This document shows positions 33,107 through 41,776 of a stretch of 64,000 nt of DNA, piece by piece; position 1 is the stretch's first letter; each line of letters begins with the position of its first letter. A model generated the notes under the pieces. The model had not been told where the DNA came from, searched no databases, and saw only the letters and a list, made by a program, of their open reading frames with translations. The DNA is from ENR-C587 sp942493235. Its GTDB lineage: Bacteria; Bacteroidota; Ignavibacteria; Kapaibacteriales; UBA2268. The position numbers were made by a program, and so were the translations under genes. The DNA is taken from contig OW818676.1 of assembly GCA_942493235.1 (NCBI GenBank), positions 3,534,001 through 3,598,000 on the forward strand. The letters run 5' to 3'.

Positions 33107-35608
33107 TTATGGATTAACTATTAAATTCTTAGTATAGAATTTATCTCCGCTTTTAATTTTGATTAGATAAAGCCCCTGTGCATAATTTGAAATATTAATT
33201 AATGTTTCACAAACATCGTTTTGAATTTGATAAGAATTCAGACTTTCGACCAAACCTCCGATTGAATTAAATATTTCTACACGAATATCAGCACTTGAAT
33301 TATATGGGAAAGTCAAATAAGTCGATGCTTCTGCAGGATTCGGATATAATCTAATTTGCGTATCTCTATGAGCATCATCTACCGATACTGCGGAATCGTT
33401 AGCTGCCGGACAGAATGCCCAATTTGATATTCTATGCTCTTGAAATGCTGTGCCGGTCGCGGCAGTAAATCCTATGTAAGCTTTGGTATTTTCGGCTAAG
33501 TCAATATAATTACTAAGTTCGAAATCAGTCAATACTAATCGTGGACTAATTAAATTCTGATTATTCTCTACATATATTTCGAGTGTTCTATTTTCTTTGC
33601 TATAAATTATATCGGCATAATAAGTTTCAAAGCAATCGGATTTAAACATTGGAATATCCATAGTTTCGCCAATTGTATTTGTTGATGAATGAACCGGCGA
33701 CACCTCGTCTTTACTTGCAAATACTGCCAAATGATTAGCATTAGGGTCATTATTATTAACTAATTGACCGGCATCATTATTGAACATATCGAATTCAATT
33801 GCTAAGCAATTGTGAAGTCCTTCATAGCCTATCCCGCCGCCTATATTACCATAATCGGACAAATCATAATTTTTTATAACAAAGGCAATACCGTCAGCTC
33901 CGGGATTTCCACTTTCGTGAGAAGTACCTTCGTCGGCATTGCACATCTTAAAAGCAAAAGAAGTCTTAAATCCATTACTTAATGGAACTAATCTATCTCT
34001 ATAAGCTGAACCATAAGAATTAACACTATTTTGTGTGAGGTTAATTGAATTACCATATACCATAGCGTGATTATCAAGAGCTAACCCGCTCGATTTATCA
34101 AATCCTTGATATACAAACATAGAAGAATCGCAAAGCTTTAGAGGCGGAAGAAAATCGGCACATATAGACCAATCTTTTAAATAATATTTAGTGCTTGTAT
34201 TGTTACTTGAAGCTGTAAACCCTACATAAGCATCTCCTTGGGAGGTACTAACATAATTTTCTAATCGAAAATTATGAAGCGTAAATACAGGAGCTTGTTT
34301 ATCGAAATCAGAAGAATCACTTAAATAACAAGTTAATGTTTGCTGAATACCATTGTAAATAATTCTCGAATGGTATTCCTTTATTCCATTTTTAATAAAA
34401 CTAATTGGGCAATCTATTTTGGTTAAAGTATTATTTGAATCATGTTTTGAACTGATAGCACCATATTTTGAATATTGTACAGCTATATGATTTGAATTCT
34501 CGTCATTATTAGATAAATCGTTAAATTGATCATATTCAATAACTAAGCAGCTATTAATTCCCTGGTAACCTAATCCTTTTCCGGTATTGCCAAATTCACT
34601 ATTAGATTCATTTTGGATAACAAAGGCAAAACCGGAACCAGCCAAAGTATTATTATTGTAGGAAAGGCTATCTATACTAAAAATAAACTGTGCATCAAAA
34701 CTATTAGATACTGGAATTGGAGTATTTGAAAATAAAGAACCAACTGAAGTTGAGTTTGAATTATTCAGTCGAAAACTACCTTCATCAAAAATCGCATCGC
34801 CATTAGCTTTTGAATTTAAATAAAAATTTACAAATGTCTGACAGCTTGAACCATATTCTTCAATAATTTCATCTTCAGTTAAACATGTTTTAAATATTTT
34901 CATTTCGTCAATTAGCCCTATCCAATGCCACGGCGAATAATTCCATACCGCACCTATAGTTGTATGCATCTCATTATCATAGTTCGGGCATAATTTACCC
35001 GAGGTATAATCAGTTCCATAATGAAACATATCAGAGCGAATACTTACCGTTTCTATAAGGTTCCCATCAATATATATTTTCATAGTAGAAATATTTCCAT
35101 CATAGCATAACGTAGTTGTAAGGAAATACCATCGATTTTGCCTGAATTGAAAATCGAAATTATCAAATCTTGAACGCAAAACATACATCCCCGATTTGGT
35201 ATCTTCAAAAGCAAAATCCCAAGGTTTACTATTATAGAACTGAAATGTAATTGGATCGTAGAATGATCGACCATCACTTATACAAAAGAGCTGATATCTG
35301 TCTTTAGGGTCTGCTTCGAACTTAAACCACCCTTCAATAGTAAGATTACATTCATCTTCTAAAAAGTAATCCTCAACTAATTCTAAATGAGCATTACCGT
35401 TAAATCTCATGCATTTACCGATTTTTCCGGATATAATATTAAGATTACCAACTCGATCAAGATTATGGTTATTCCCTGACATGTCCTTAAGCTTACCCTC
35501 AATTAGAGTTTCAAAGTCCCAGTATGCAACTAAATAATCATTCCTATTTGTACCAAATAATTGAATTGCACAAAATATGAATACAAAAATAAAACAAGCG
35601 TTTTTCAT
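33107..35608 (-). CDS. Secreted LamG/double-lectin protein with type IX sorting domain
   Basis: An 833-residue exported protein. Signal peptide about 1-19. A LamG/concanavalin-like domain at about 22-260 begins with LVAYWDFETLIEGKLKDMSG. Two consecutive L-type (legume-like) lectin domains follow, about 265-490 and 500-740. Both carry the GxGxGYxGxxxCLxxExD signature (GKGLGYQGINSCLVIEYDQF and GGGIGYEGLHNCLAIEFDMF). The C-terminus is a type IX sorting domain (LYPNPAEASTYLTFP ... GLYLIKIKSGDKFYTKNLIV). A role in binding extracellular glycans or in adhesion is likely; no catalytic residues are seen. It is divergent from the methyltransferase gene at 35671. Confidence 0.85.
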   Translation of the reverse strand: MKNACFIFVFIFCAIQLFGTNRNDYLVAYWDFETLIEGKLKDMSGNNHNLDRVGNLNIISGKIGKCMRFNGNAHLELVEDYFLEDECNLTIEGWFKFEADPKDRYQLFCISDGRSFYDPITFQFYNSKPWDFAFEDTKSGMYVLRSRFDNFDFQFRQNRWYFLTTTLCYDGNISTMKIYIDGNLIETVSIRSDMFHYGTDYTSGKLCPNYDNEMHTTIGAVWNYSPWHWIGLIDEMKIFKTCLTEDEIIEEYGSSCQTFVNFYLNSKANGDAIFDEGSFRLNNSNSTSVGSLFSNTPIPVSNSFDAQFIFSIDSLSYNNNTLAGSGFAFVIQNESNSEFGNTGKGLGYQGINSCLVIEYDQFNDLSNNDENSNHIAVQYSKYGAISSKHDSNNTLTKIDCPISFIKNGIKEYHSRIIYNGIQQTLTCYLSDSSDFDKQAPVFTLHNFRLENYVSTSQGDAYVGFTASSNNTSTKYYLKDWSICADFLPPLKLCDSSMFVYQGFDKSSGLALDNHAMVYGNSINLTQNSVNSYGSAYRDRLVPLSNGFKTSFAFKMCNADEGTSHESGNPGADGIAFVIKNYDLSDYGNIGGGIGYEGLHNCLAIEFDMFNNDAGQLVNNNDPNANHLAVFASKDEVSPVHSSTNTIGETMDIPMFKSDCFETYYADIIYSKENRTLEIYVENNQNLISPRLVLTDFELSNYIDLAENTKAYIGFTAATGTAFQEHRISNWAFCPAANDSAVSVDDAHRDTQIRLYPNPAEASTYLTFPYNSSADIRVEIFNSIGGLVESLNSYQIQNDVCETLINISNYAQGLYLIKIKSGDKFYTKNLIVNP

Positions 35609-35670
35609 AATAATTCCTTAAATTTGTATCTTAATAAATCAAATTTAATAAATTTTTTCAAATAAAAAAA

Positions 35671-36483
35671 ATGGAAAATATCGATTTAAAATATAATATT
35701 GATGCTCATAATAAATATGCCAGTGTTTATCAGAAAAAACATACAGAAATATTTAATGATATTGAGCAACCTCGGTTAAATAATTCTCTTCAAAATGCTA
35801 TAAACTTCACAGGGAAAAGCCCTGAAAATATTTGTGTTTTGGATTATGGGTGTGGTTCAGGGAATCTGACACATCATTTGCTTAGTATGGGTTTGAACGT
35901 AACTTCTGCCGATATTTCAACCGAATTTCTAAAAATTATAAATGAGACTTATTCCGTTAATCCTCAATCAAAAACTTTTTTATTAAATGGTATAGATTTA
36001 TCTGAAATTCAAGATGAACAATACGATATGGTTTGTTTGTATTCAGTACTGCATCATATTCCCGATTATATTGCTTCTCTTAAAGAAATAATAAGAGTTA
36101 CTTCATCGGGAGGGATTATCTATATTGACCATGAAAGAAGTCCAAATTATTGGCAAAATGATAATATTTTTAACGAATTTAAAAGTAAAATACCAAATAA
36201 ATTAAACTTGCTTTATTACTTTAATGTTTTTAATCCTAATTGGTACTCAAAAAAATATAAAAAAATAAAAAATCCAAGATGGCAAGCTGAAGGCGATATA
36301 CACGTTTGGCAAGATGATCATATTGAATGGGATAAAATTGACAAACTTATGGAATCCAATAATATGGAAAAAGTATCTACTATAGATTACCTATCTTATG
36401 TTCCCGAATATCCAATTAATATTTTCAATGCATACAAAGAAAAATGTAACGATATGAGATCCTCAATTTATAGAAAAAAATAA
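35671..36483 (+). CDS. Class I SAM-dependent methyltransferase
   Basis: A 270-residue methyltransferase with motif I LDYGCGSGNLTHHLL, the acidic end of strand 2 in SADIS, and LYSVLHHIPDYIASLKEI (Methyltransf_11/25 signature). The C-terminal ~100 residues are Asn/Lys/Trp-rich and form the substrate region, not recognisable. It stops 2 bases before the converging NFACT gene and is divergent from the lectin protein. Natural product, lipid or quinone methylation are all possible. The first codon is an ATG in a long A-run without a clear Shine-Dalgarno. Confidence 0.85.
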   Translation: MENIDLKYNIDAHNKYASVYQKKHTEIFNDIEQPRLNNSLQNAINFTGKSPENICVLDYGCGSGNLTHHLLSMGLNVTSADISTEFLKIINETYSVNPQSKTFLLNGIDLSEIQDEQYDMVCLYSVLHHIPDYIASLKEIIRVTSSGGIIYIDHERSPNYWQNDNIFNEFKSKIPNKLNLLYYFNVFNPNWYSKKYKKIKNPRWQAEGDIHVWQDDHIEWDKIDKLMESNNMEKVSTIDYLSYVPEYPINIFNAYKEKCNDMRSSIYRKK

Positions 36484-36485
36484 TA

Positions 36486-38105
36486 TTATTCTTCTGTTCC
36501 AGCTGGTAATTTTGGTTCAGCCATAATTACTTGTTCTTTAGTCATTACTACTGCACCGGCAGCGGCACCACGAGGTTTGTTTACATATTTTTTAAAAGTA
36601 TAAGCTACATTTACATATTTAGCATTTTTCTGTTTAGAATAATATGCTGTAATTCCGGCGGCAGCCTGAAGTATGTATTTGGGCGGTTTATGCTCTTTAT
36701 TCATTGGATGCCTGAGTACGGCATGCGAGCCGGCACTGCCACGGGCGTGTAACCATATATCGTTTGCTTTAGCAAATCTACATGTAAGTTCATCATTATT
36801 TGTTGAGTTTCTACCTACAAATAAAGTATATCCCTCTCCTAAGTCGAATTCACGAAATTTGCTTGCTTTACTGTCGTCTAATTCATTCATACTTCTATTT
36901 TTCTCTGCAATTACTTCTTTTTTGAATTTTAAAAGTTCTTTGACGTTTTGAATAGTTTTTAGTTTATCAAAAATCAAATTTATTTCGTCTAATCTTCTCT
37001 GATATTTTGGCAAAAGTAGTTTTTTCTGCTCTATGGAGTATCTGATTTTTTTTGACTTTTTATAGTATTTATCGGCATTATCGAGTAAATTTAGCTTTTC
37101 GTCTAAGGGGACAATTAATTGTTCGCCTTCCCAGTCGGTAATCTCGACTGATTTACCGGGTTTGATTTTCGGATTCGGCTGCGAGAGCAGATACTCTGCC
37201 CACATTTTATAATCCGATATTTTAGAAGATAATAACAATGTTTCATTAAATACTCTGATAGATGATTGAATTCGTTTTCTGATTCTATCAAGCTTTTTAA
37301 AAAAATCATTATAAACGGTGTCGAAATCCTCAACTCTTCGTACTGCTGAATATCTTCTGATAATTGCCGAATCAATATTATCAAATATTTGCGGTTCATT
37401 AAATGATTTCAGCTTGATTAACGACAGCAATTGCCCTCCGCTACCATCTTCATAGATATAGAATTGATCAGCATTCAGGCTTTTATTGCGAACAATTTTC
37501 GCTTCATTAAAAATATCAGTATAATTATCTTCACTGTCAAAGATATCTTGTTTAGAATAATCAAATTGCTTAATTAAGTCATCTGCAATAAAAGACGGCA
37601 GCAATAATTCCGAACGGGTTAGGGCTTTGTATAGAGTACTACCTATGTAATGACTGATGGGCTTAGTATTGGAAATTTTTTTCTCGTATTGATTTAAATA
37701 AAATTCTTTTCTATTATTGAAAGCATTAATAATTTTATTTTTGCTACTAATTACGAAAATATTATTTTTAGCCCCACCGAACATCTCAATCTCGATGCGT
37801 GAATGAATGAATTCAAGAGTAATCACTCTATTATTTTCTTCTATATAGCAGTCCTGAAGTGTTTCGCCGAGCATTTCCGGGAATAATGGAGCTACATTGT
37901 TTTTAGCCTTTGCAAATTCGGTCTTTACGAAAAAGCAATAGTTATTTGCCAGCATACTTATACTTAGAAAATATTCCGAATAAGAATCGCAAAAATGCAA
38001 TACAGCTACACCCTTTTCCTGTGTAAAACAGTCGATTAATTTATAACCAATAATTTTACGGATGCTACTAATTCCGCATTTCAATGTATAATAATGATTT
38101 ATCAT
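36486..38105 (-). CDS. rqcH: NFACT-family protein (RqcH/Rqc2-like)
   Basis: Relatives (RqcH) bind stalled 50S subunits carrying peptidyl-tRNA and add C-terminal alanine tails. The N-terminal NFACT-N domain begins MINHYYTLKCGISSIRKIIG. A long coiled coil (about 265-400) follows, then the C-terminal NFACT-R (DUF814) domain with SHAVLRHP, PKYILQAAAGITAYYSKQKN and KPRGAAAGAVVM. About 540 residues, slightly shorter than the ~570 of Bacillus RqcH. The Asp-Arg pair used by RqcH to hold tRNA appears as N92-R93 (ENNRVITLEF) if my alignment by eye is right. The start at 38105 fits the family N-terminus; the open frame runs further upstream to 38240 through sequence that is non-coding in character. It converges on the methyltransferase gene. 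Confidence 0.85.
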   Translation of the reverse strand: MINHYYTLKCGISSIRKIIGYKLIDCFTQEKGVAVLHFCDSYSEYFLSISMLANNYCFFVKTEFAKAKNNVAPLFPEMLGETLQDCYIEENNRVITLEFIHSRIEIEMFGGAKNNIFVISSKNKIINAFNNRKEFYLNQYEKKISNTKPISHYIGSTLYKALTRSELLLPSFIADDLIKQFDYSKQDIFDSEDNYTDIFNEAKIVRNKSLNADQFYIYEDGSGGQLLSLIKLKSFNEPQIFDNIDSAIIRRYSAVRRVEDFDTVYNDFFKKLDRIRKRIQSSIRVFNETLLLSSKISDYKMWAEYLLSQPNPKIKPGKSVEITDWEGEQLIVPLDEKLNLLDNADKYYKKSKKIRYSIEQKKLLLPKYQRRLDEINLIFDKLKTIQNVKELLKFKKEVIAEKNRSMNELDDSKASKFREFDLGEGYTLFVGRNSTNNDELTCRFAKANDIWLHARGSAGSHAVLRHPMNKEHKPPKYILQAAAGITAYYSKQKNAKYVNVAYTFKKYVNKPRGAAAGAVVMTKEQVIMAEPKLPAGTEE

Positions 38106-38219
38106 TTTTTTGTCTTTAGTTTTAAAACTTAAAATTATGCAAATTAATTTATAAAAGCAAATTAATATCATTAATCTACATAAAATGAGACATTTAGCAT
38201 CAACGCGGATAAGATGATG

Positions 38220-38345
38220 TGCCTGTCCCAAATTTGTCATTAGGAACGAAGTGATGAATCCGGATAAAGCTAAATGTTGATAATTCCGGATTCTTCTTTA
38301 CACTAAGAATGACGATTTGGCAAATTTATTACTATTTAGACAACC
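38220..38345. repeat. GTCATTCTGA-type hairpin repeat (copy B5)
   Basis: The inner hairpin 38236-38313 (GTCATTAGGAACGAAGTG...AGAATGAC) is flanked by GTGCCTGTCCCAAATTT and ATTACTATTTAGACAACCTC. Right outer end and core are almost identical to 12953-13084. Lies between the NFACT and ATP-grasp genes. Confidence 0.75.
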
Positions 38346-38383
38346 TCAAAAAGAAACATGGCTAATAAGAATAATAAGAAATT

Positions 38384-39271
38384 TTATTTCATATTGACCG
38401 ATTCAATTAAATAATCAGCCAGATTTTCTAACAACCAATTATAATTATCAGGCTTTAGTATGTCCATCGATGAATACGGGTCTATGTTAATAAATTCGGT
38501 AAAATAAGGCACTCCGTCTTTAATTGCAATTTCTATTGCATTAAATTCAACTTTGAATGCGTTATTGATTTTCAGTGCCGTAGTTTTTATAATTTTTTCG
38601 AGGGTCTTATCTATTTTGGCAATTCCATCTTCAAATCTGAATTTAAGCTGAAGATTAGGGTCATACTTCATAATTCTCTGCTGATTTTTACCGATATTAT
38701 AGATACGGTAATACTCGTCATATTTAATAAATTCTTGAAGCAGCATCACTTCCGAACCGGTTAAGTCGTAAATCGAGAAAAACTCTCTCGGATTATAAAT
38801 AATATGCGATTTAGCAAATATATTATATCTATTTGGTTTGATATATGCCGGAAAGCCAACATAGTCGAATATTTCTTCCCAATTCAACGGATAAATGAAG
38901 TTCTTCATAAACTCGGCATTGGTACCGGCAGGGTGATTTTTACTTGGTAGTATTACAGTTCGCGGAATATTAATTTTCAATTTATCTAATTTGTAGTACA
39001 ATAGATAATAATCCTCGGGAGAATTAATAACTTCATAATTCAGAATTTTAACGCCTTGCTCGCTCGCTGCTTTAAGATATGAAATAAAGTAAGGTACATC
39101 GTGCGATACTCGGTCTAATATCAGATTATAATCAAATTTTTGATTAAGAGTCAAGCCACCGGTTTTAATTAATTCGGCTTTGATATTGGTCAGCCCCTTA
39201 GAGTTAATGTTTTCCATTAGGTCAAAAGTAAGTTCAGAATCTAATCCGGTTAGAAATCCGATTTTTTTCAT
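38384..39271 (-). CDS. ATP-grasp-like protein
   Basis: A 295-residue soluble protein with the layout of RimK/D-Ala-D-Ala ligase-type ATP-grasp enzymes. There is an N-terminal pre-ATP domain with VKILNYEVINSPEDYYLLYY, the central GFPAYIKPNRYN (ATP Lys loop), EVMLLQEFIKYDEYYRIYNI (adenine/Glu region) and FKVEFNAIEIAIKDGVPYFT ending in EFINIDPYSS (metal-binding Glu and Asn region). The usual C-terminal E-x-N is present as EFINI. It may ligate a carboxylate to an amine; no substrate can be assigned. It is monocistronic, flanked by a hairpin repeat. Confidence 0.75.
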   Translation of the reverse strand: MKKIGFLTGLDSELTFDLMENINSKGLTNIKAELIKTGGLTLNQKFDYNLILDRVSHDVPYFISYLKAASEQGVKILNYEVINSPEDYYLLYYKLDKLKINIPRTVILPSKNHPAGTNAEFMKNFIYPLNWEEIFDYVGFPAYIKPNRYNIFAKSHIIYNPREFFSIYDLTGSEVMLLQEFIKYDEYYRIYNIGKNQQRIMKYDPNLQLKFRFEDGIAKIDKTLEKIIKTTALKINNAFKVEFNAIEIAIKDGVPYFTEFINIDPYSSMDILKPDNYNWLLENLADYLIESVNMK

Positions 39272-39448
39272 ATTTGCGTTGCTCCTTATGTTTTTTCAAG
39301 TGAATTTTCAAAATAAAATATCATAAGATAAATTATACTCCTTTTTCGAATTAGGAAGTTCAAAAATAAAAAATAATTTTAATATAACAAAACAAACTGA
39401 AAATAATTCCGTCTAATATGTTTTAGGTTATCTAATATAGAAAGTAAT

Positions 39449-41269
39449 ATGAGACAAATATATATTTCGATGATTGTAGTTTTTTTTAGTTTAAATGTAA
39501 TTAGCTTAGCAGCACAAAGTATAAATCAAGACAGATATAAATTAGCAGAGACCTTTGAAAACAACGGTGATTACAAAGGTGCGGCTAAAATCTATGAAGA
39601 GCTATATAAGTCTAATCCCGGTCAAGATTCCTATTTCAAAGGCATATCAAGAACTTATACTCTGCTTAATCAGTATTCGGCTCTACTGCCAATAATAGAA
39701 TCACATCTTAAGCAAACTGAAAATGTTAATGCTGTTAATTTATCTCTATATGCCGAAACACTATGGAAAACCGGTAAAACCGATGAAGCAAATAAAGCAT
39801 GGAATCAAGCGATTAATGATTTCCCTAAAGAGACAGCTACATATAGTACCGTATCAAATTCTCAAATTAAATTACAATTATTTGATAAGGCTGTCAGCAC
39901 CTTAGAAACTGCTCGTACTACTTTTAAAAAAAGTGAATTATATGCTGACGAGTTAAGCCAATTGTATATAGTAATCGGAGATTTCAAGAAGGCTTCCGAA
40001 GAAATAATTGTGTATTACTTATTATCCAGAAATTTAGCACAGGCTCAGGGAAGAATTTCCGCTATGCTGAATTCAAAATTAACTGTTGACTATTTAGATG
40101 AGTTGTTAAAATCTCGCTCTAAAGAAGACAATCTCCTCTTTATGAATTTATACGCTTGGTACTTAAGAGTAACCGATAAATTAGAAAATTCATTGGAATT
40201 ATATATAAAAATTGACAAATTAGTAAATGGTAAAGGTCTTGAAATATATAACTTTGCCAATACTTGCTCTAAAGATAATCAATTCGACATAGCTCTCAAA
40301 GCTTATGGTTATGTTATTGATTTAGGCAAAGCCTCGCCATACATTATCAATTCACTTTATGGATTCTCCAGGGTATTAGAGTCGCGTTCGGAGCAGTTAA
40401 AATCTACAAATCCAAAGGATTACGAAGAAATAATCAATAGATATAGAAGTATTATTGCATTATATCCGAATAACAATATTAGTTATGATGCTATGTATAG
40501 AATAGCAGAAATATATTTCGAGAGATTACATCAGACTAATAAAAGCATTGACCAATTAAATGAATTATCAAGCAAAGGGAAGAATATTCCGGTTACTTAT
40601 AAAGGGATAAATTATTTAGCAGATATATATTTTGCATTAGATAAAATTGATTCGGCAAAAGCAAATTACAATCTGGTAGTAAATTCAAAATTCCAGAATG
40701 CTACTGCAATTCAAGTAGATAAAGATTATGCTCAGTATAAATTAGCTCTATTAGAGTATTTTTCAGGCAATATTGATAGTGCTATGATTATGTTTAAAGC
40801 CATTGCCGACAATTCAAATTCAAATACTGCCAACGATGCCTTAGAGAAAATGTTTATGCTCGAGACCAATAAAAGCATGAATAAAGCAATTAAAATTTAT
40901 GCTCTGGCAGAGATGAAAGATGCTCAGAATAAAACTGTCGAAGCAATTAAATTTTATGAAGAATGCTTGACTTTATCAGCAGGTGAAAACCTCGGAGAAT
41001 TATGCTTAATCAAAATGTCGGGCTTATATTCTAAAGAGTCAAAATTTAACGAGATGCGTTCCGTTCTAAACAAATTAATTCAGGAATATCCCGAATCAAT
41101 ATATATGGACTTAGCATATTATAATATTGCGAAGTCCTACTATTCCGAGAAAAATTTCAATGAAGCATTAAAATATTATACAGAGATGCTTCTCAAATTC
41201 CCCAAATCAATTTATATTGAAGATATAAGAGAAAAAATCAGAATAATTAGGGCAAATTCAAACGGCTAA
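39449..41269 (+). CDS. Exported tetratricopeptide-repeat protein
   Basis: A 606-residue protein with signal peptide MRQIYISMIVVFFSLNVISL(AAQS). It is almost wholly helical TPR arrays: FENNGDYKGAAKIYEELYK (about 30-48), a middle set, and a C-terminal pair ending ...EKNFNEALKYYTEMLLKFPK. TPR proteins of this size in Bacteroidota often act as periplasmic scaffolds in outer-membrane or secretion assemblies, but nothing here proves a partner. The upstream Shine-Dalgarno is weak (AGAAAG). Confidence 0.85.
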   Translation: MRQIYISMIVVFFSLNVISLAAQSINQDRYKLAETFENNGDYKGAAKIYEELYKSNPGQDSYFKGISRTYTLLNQYSALLPIIESHLKQTENVNAVNLSLYAETLWKTGKTDEANKAWNQAINDFPKETATYSTVSNSQIKLQLFDKAVSTLETARTTFKKSELYADELSQLYIVIGDFKKASEEIIVYYLLSRNLAQAQGRISAMLNSKLTVDYLDELLKSRSKEDNLLFMNLYAWYLRVTDKLENSLELYIKIDKLVNGKGLEIYNFANTCSKDNQFDIALKAYGYVIDLGKASPYIINSLYGFSRVLESRSEQLKSTNPKDYEEIINRYRSIIALYPNNNISYDAMYRIAEIYFERLHQTNKSIDQLNELSSKGKNIPVTYKGINYLADIYFALDKIDSAKANYNLVVNSKFQNATAIQVDKDYAQYKLALLEYFSGNIDSAMIMFKAIADNSNSNTANDALEKMFMLETNKSMNKAIKIYALAEMKDAQNKTVEAIKFYEECLTLSAGENLGELCLIKMSGLYSKESKFNEMRSVLNKLIQEYPESIYMDLAYYNIAKSYYSEKNFNEALKYYTEMLLKFPKSIYIEDIREKIRIIRANSNG

Positions 41270-41680
41270 ATTGCTATCGTTCCCTCTATTGTTATAGTAT
41301 AGTATATAGTATAGGAATTTTATCATTTCTTACATGTAATGAGTCATTTGGCATTATCCTGTCCCAAGAATTGATTTGTTCAGTTTCATATAGTAAATGA
41401 TATAATTTCGTAAAAAAGATGTAGTTACCATAATATCATATCAATATATTAAGTCTGTTGCAAAGCGTATAATTTTCAATTTCTATTTATACAACCCTAC
41501 GCTAAAGTGTAGGGTTGATAAGCACTTAGAAGTTTGAAAATCTTTATATAATTATCAGTAAATAAATACTTTGGACTTTTGCTACAGTCTTATATTCTAA
41601 ATATTTGTAATTTCCATACTTACATTGTTGAGAGACCCACAAAAGAATAGAGATGGATTAGTATGGTTAAAATCTTTACA
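41270..41680. other. Spacer with one repeat element, no gene
   Basis: Apart from the element at 41451-41591, nothing recognisable; it contains a short tandem of TATAGTATAGTATATAGTAT at about 41290-41310. Confidence 0.5.
41451..41591. repeat. Modular inverted-repeat element A2, carrying a CCCTACGC hairpin
   Basis: Left end AAGTCTGTTGCAAAG and right end CTTTTGCTACAGTCTT are inverted. Inside is AACCCTACGCTAAAGTGT plus AGGGTT (41493-41516). The right arm, inverted, reads AAAGTCCAAAGTATTTATTT, ACTGATAATTA, CAAACTTCTAAGTGCTTATC and so matches the left arm of the element at 11537. The left arm matches that element's right arm (GAAATTGAAA). So the ends are common and the central hairpin differs. Confidence 0.8.
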
Positions 41681-41717
41681 AAAAAACCTAACAAGCAAGC
41701 ACTTGTTAGGTTTTTTT
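41681..41717. terminator. Bidirectional terminator
   Basis: AAAAAACCTAACAAG pairs with CTTGTTAGGTTTTTT around a 6-base loop; A-runs before and T-runs after suit both strands. It serves the TPR gene (plus) and the Ig-domain gene (minus, stop at 41777). Confidence 0.85.
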
Positions 41718-41776
41718 AGATTAATATGATTAAGAGTTACATCATTAAATATATTAAATATAAATATGAAATGATG

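Noticed and set aside
38106..38240. N-terminal extension of the NFACT protein
   Set aside because: The 45 extra residues are hydrophobic/cysteine-rich without family similarity and lie in AT-rich spacer. The family N-terminus starts at 38105.
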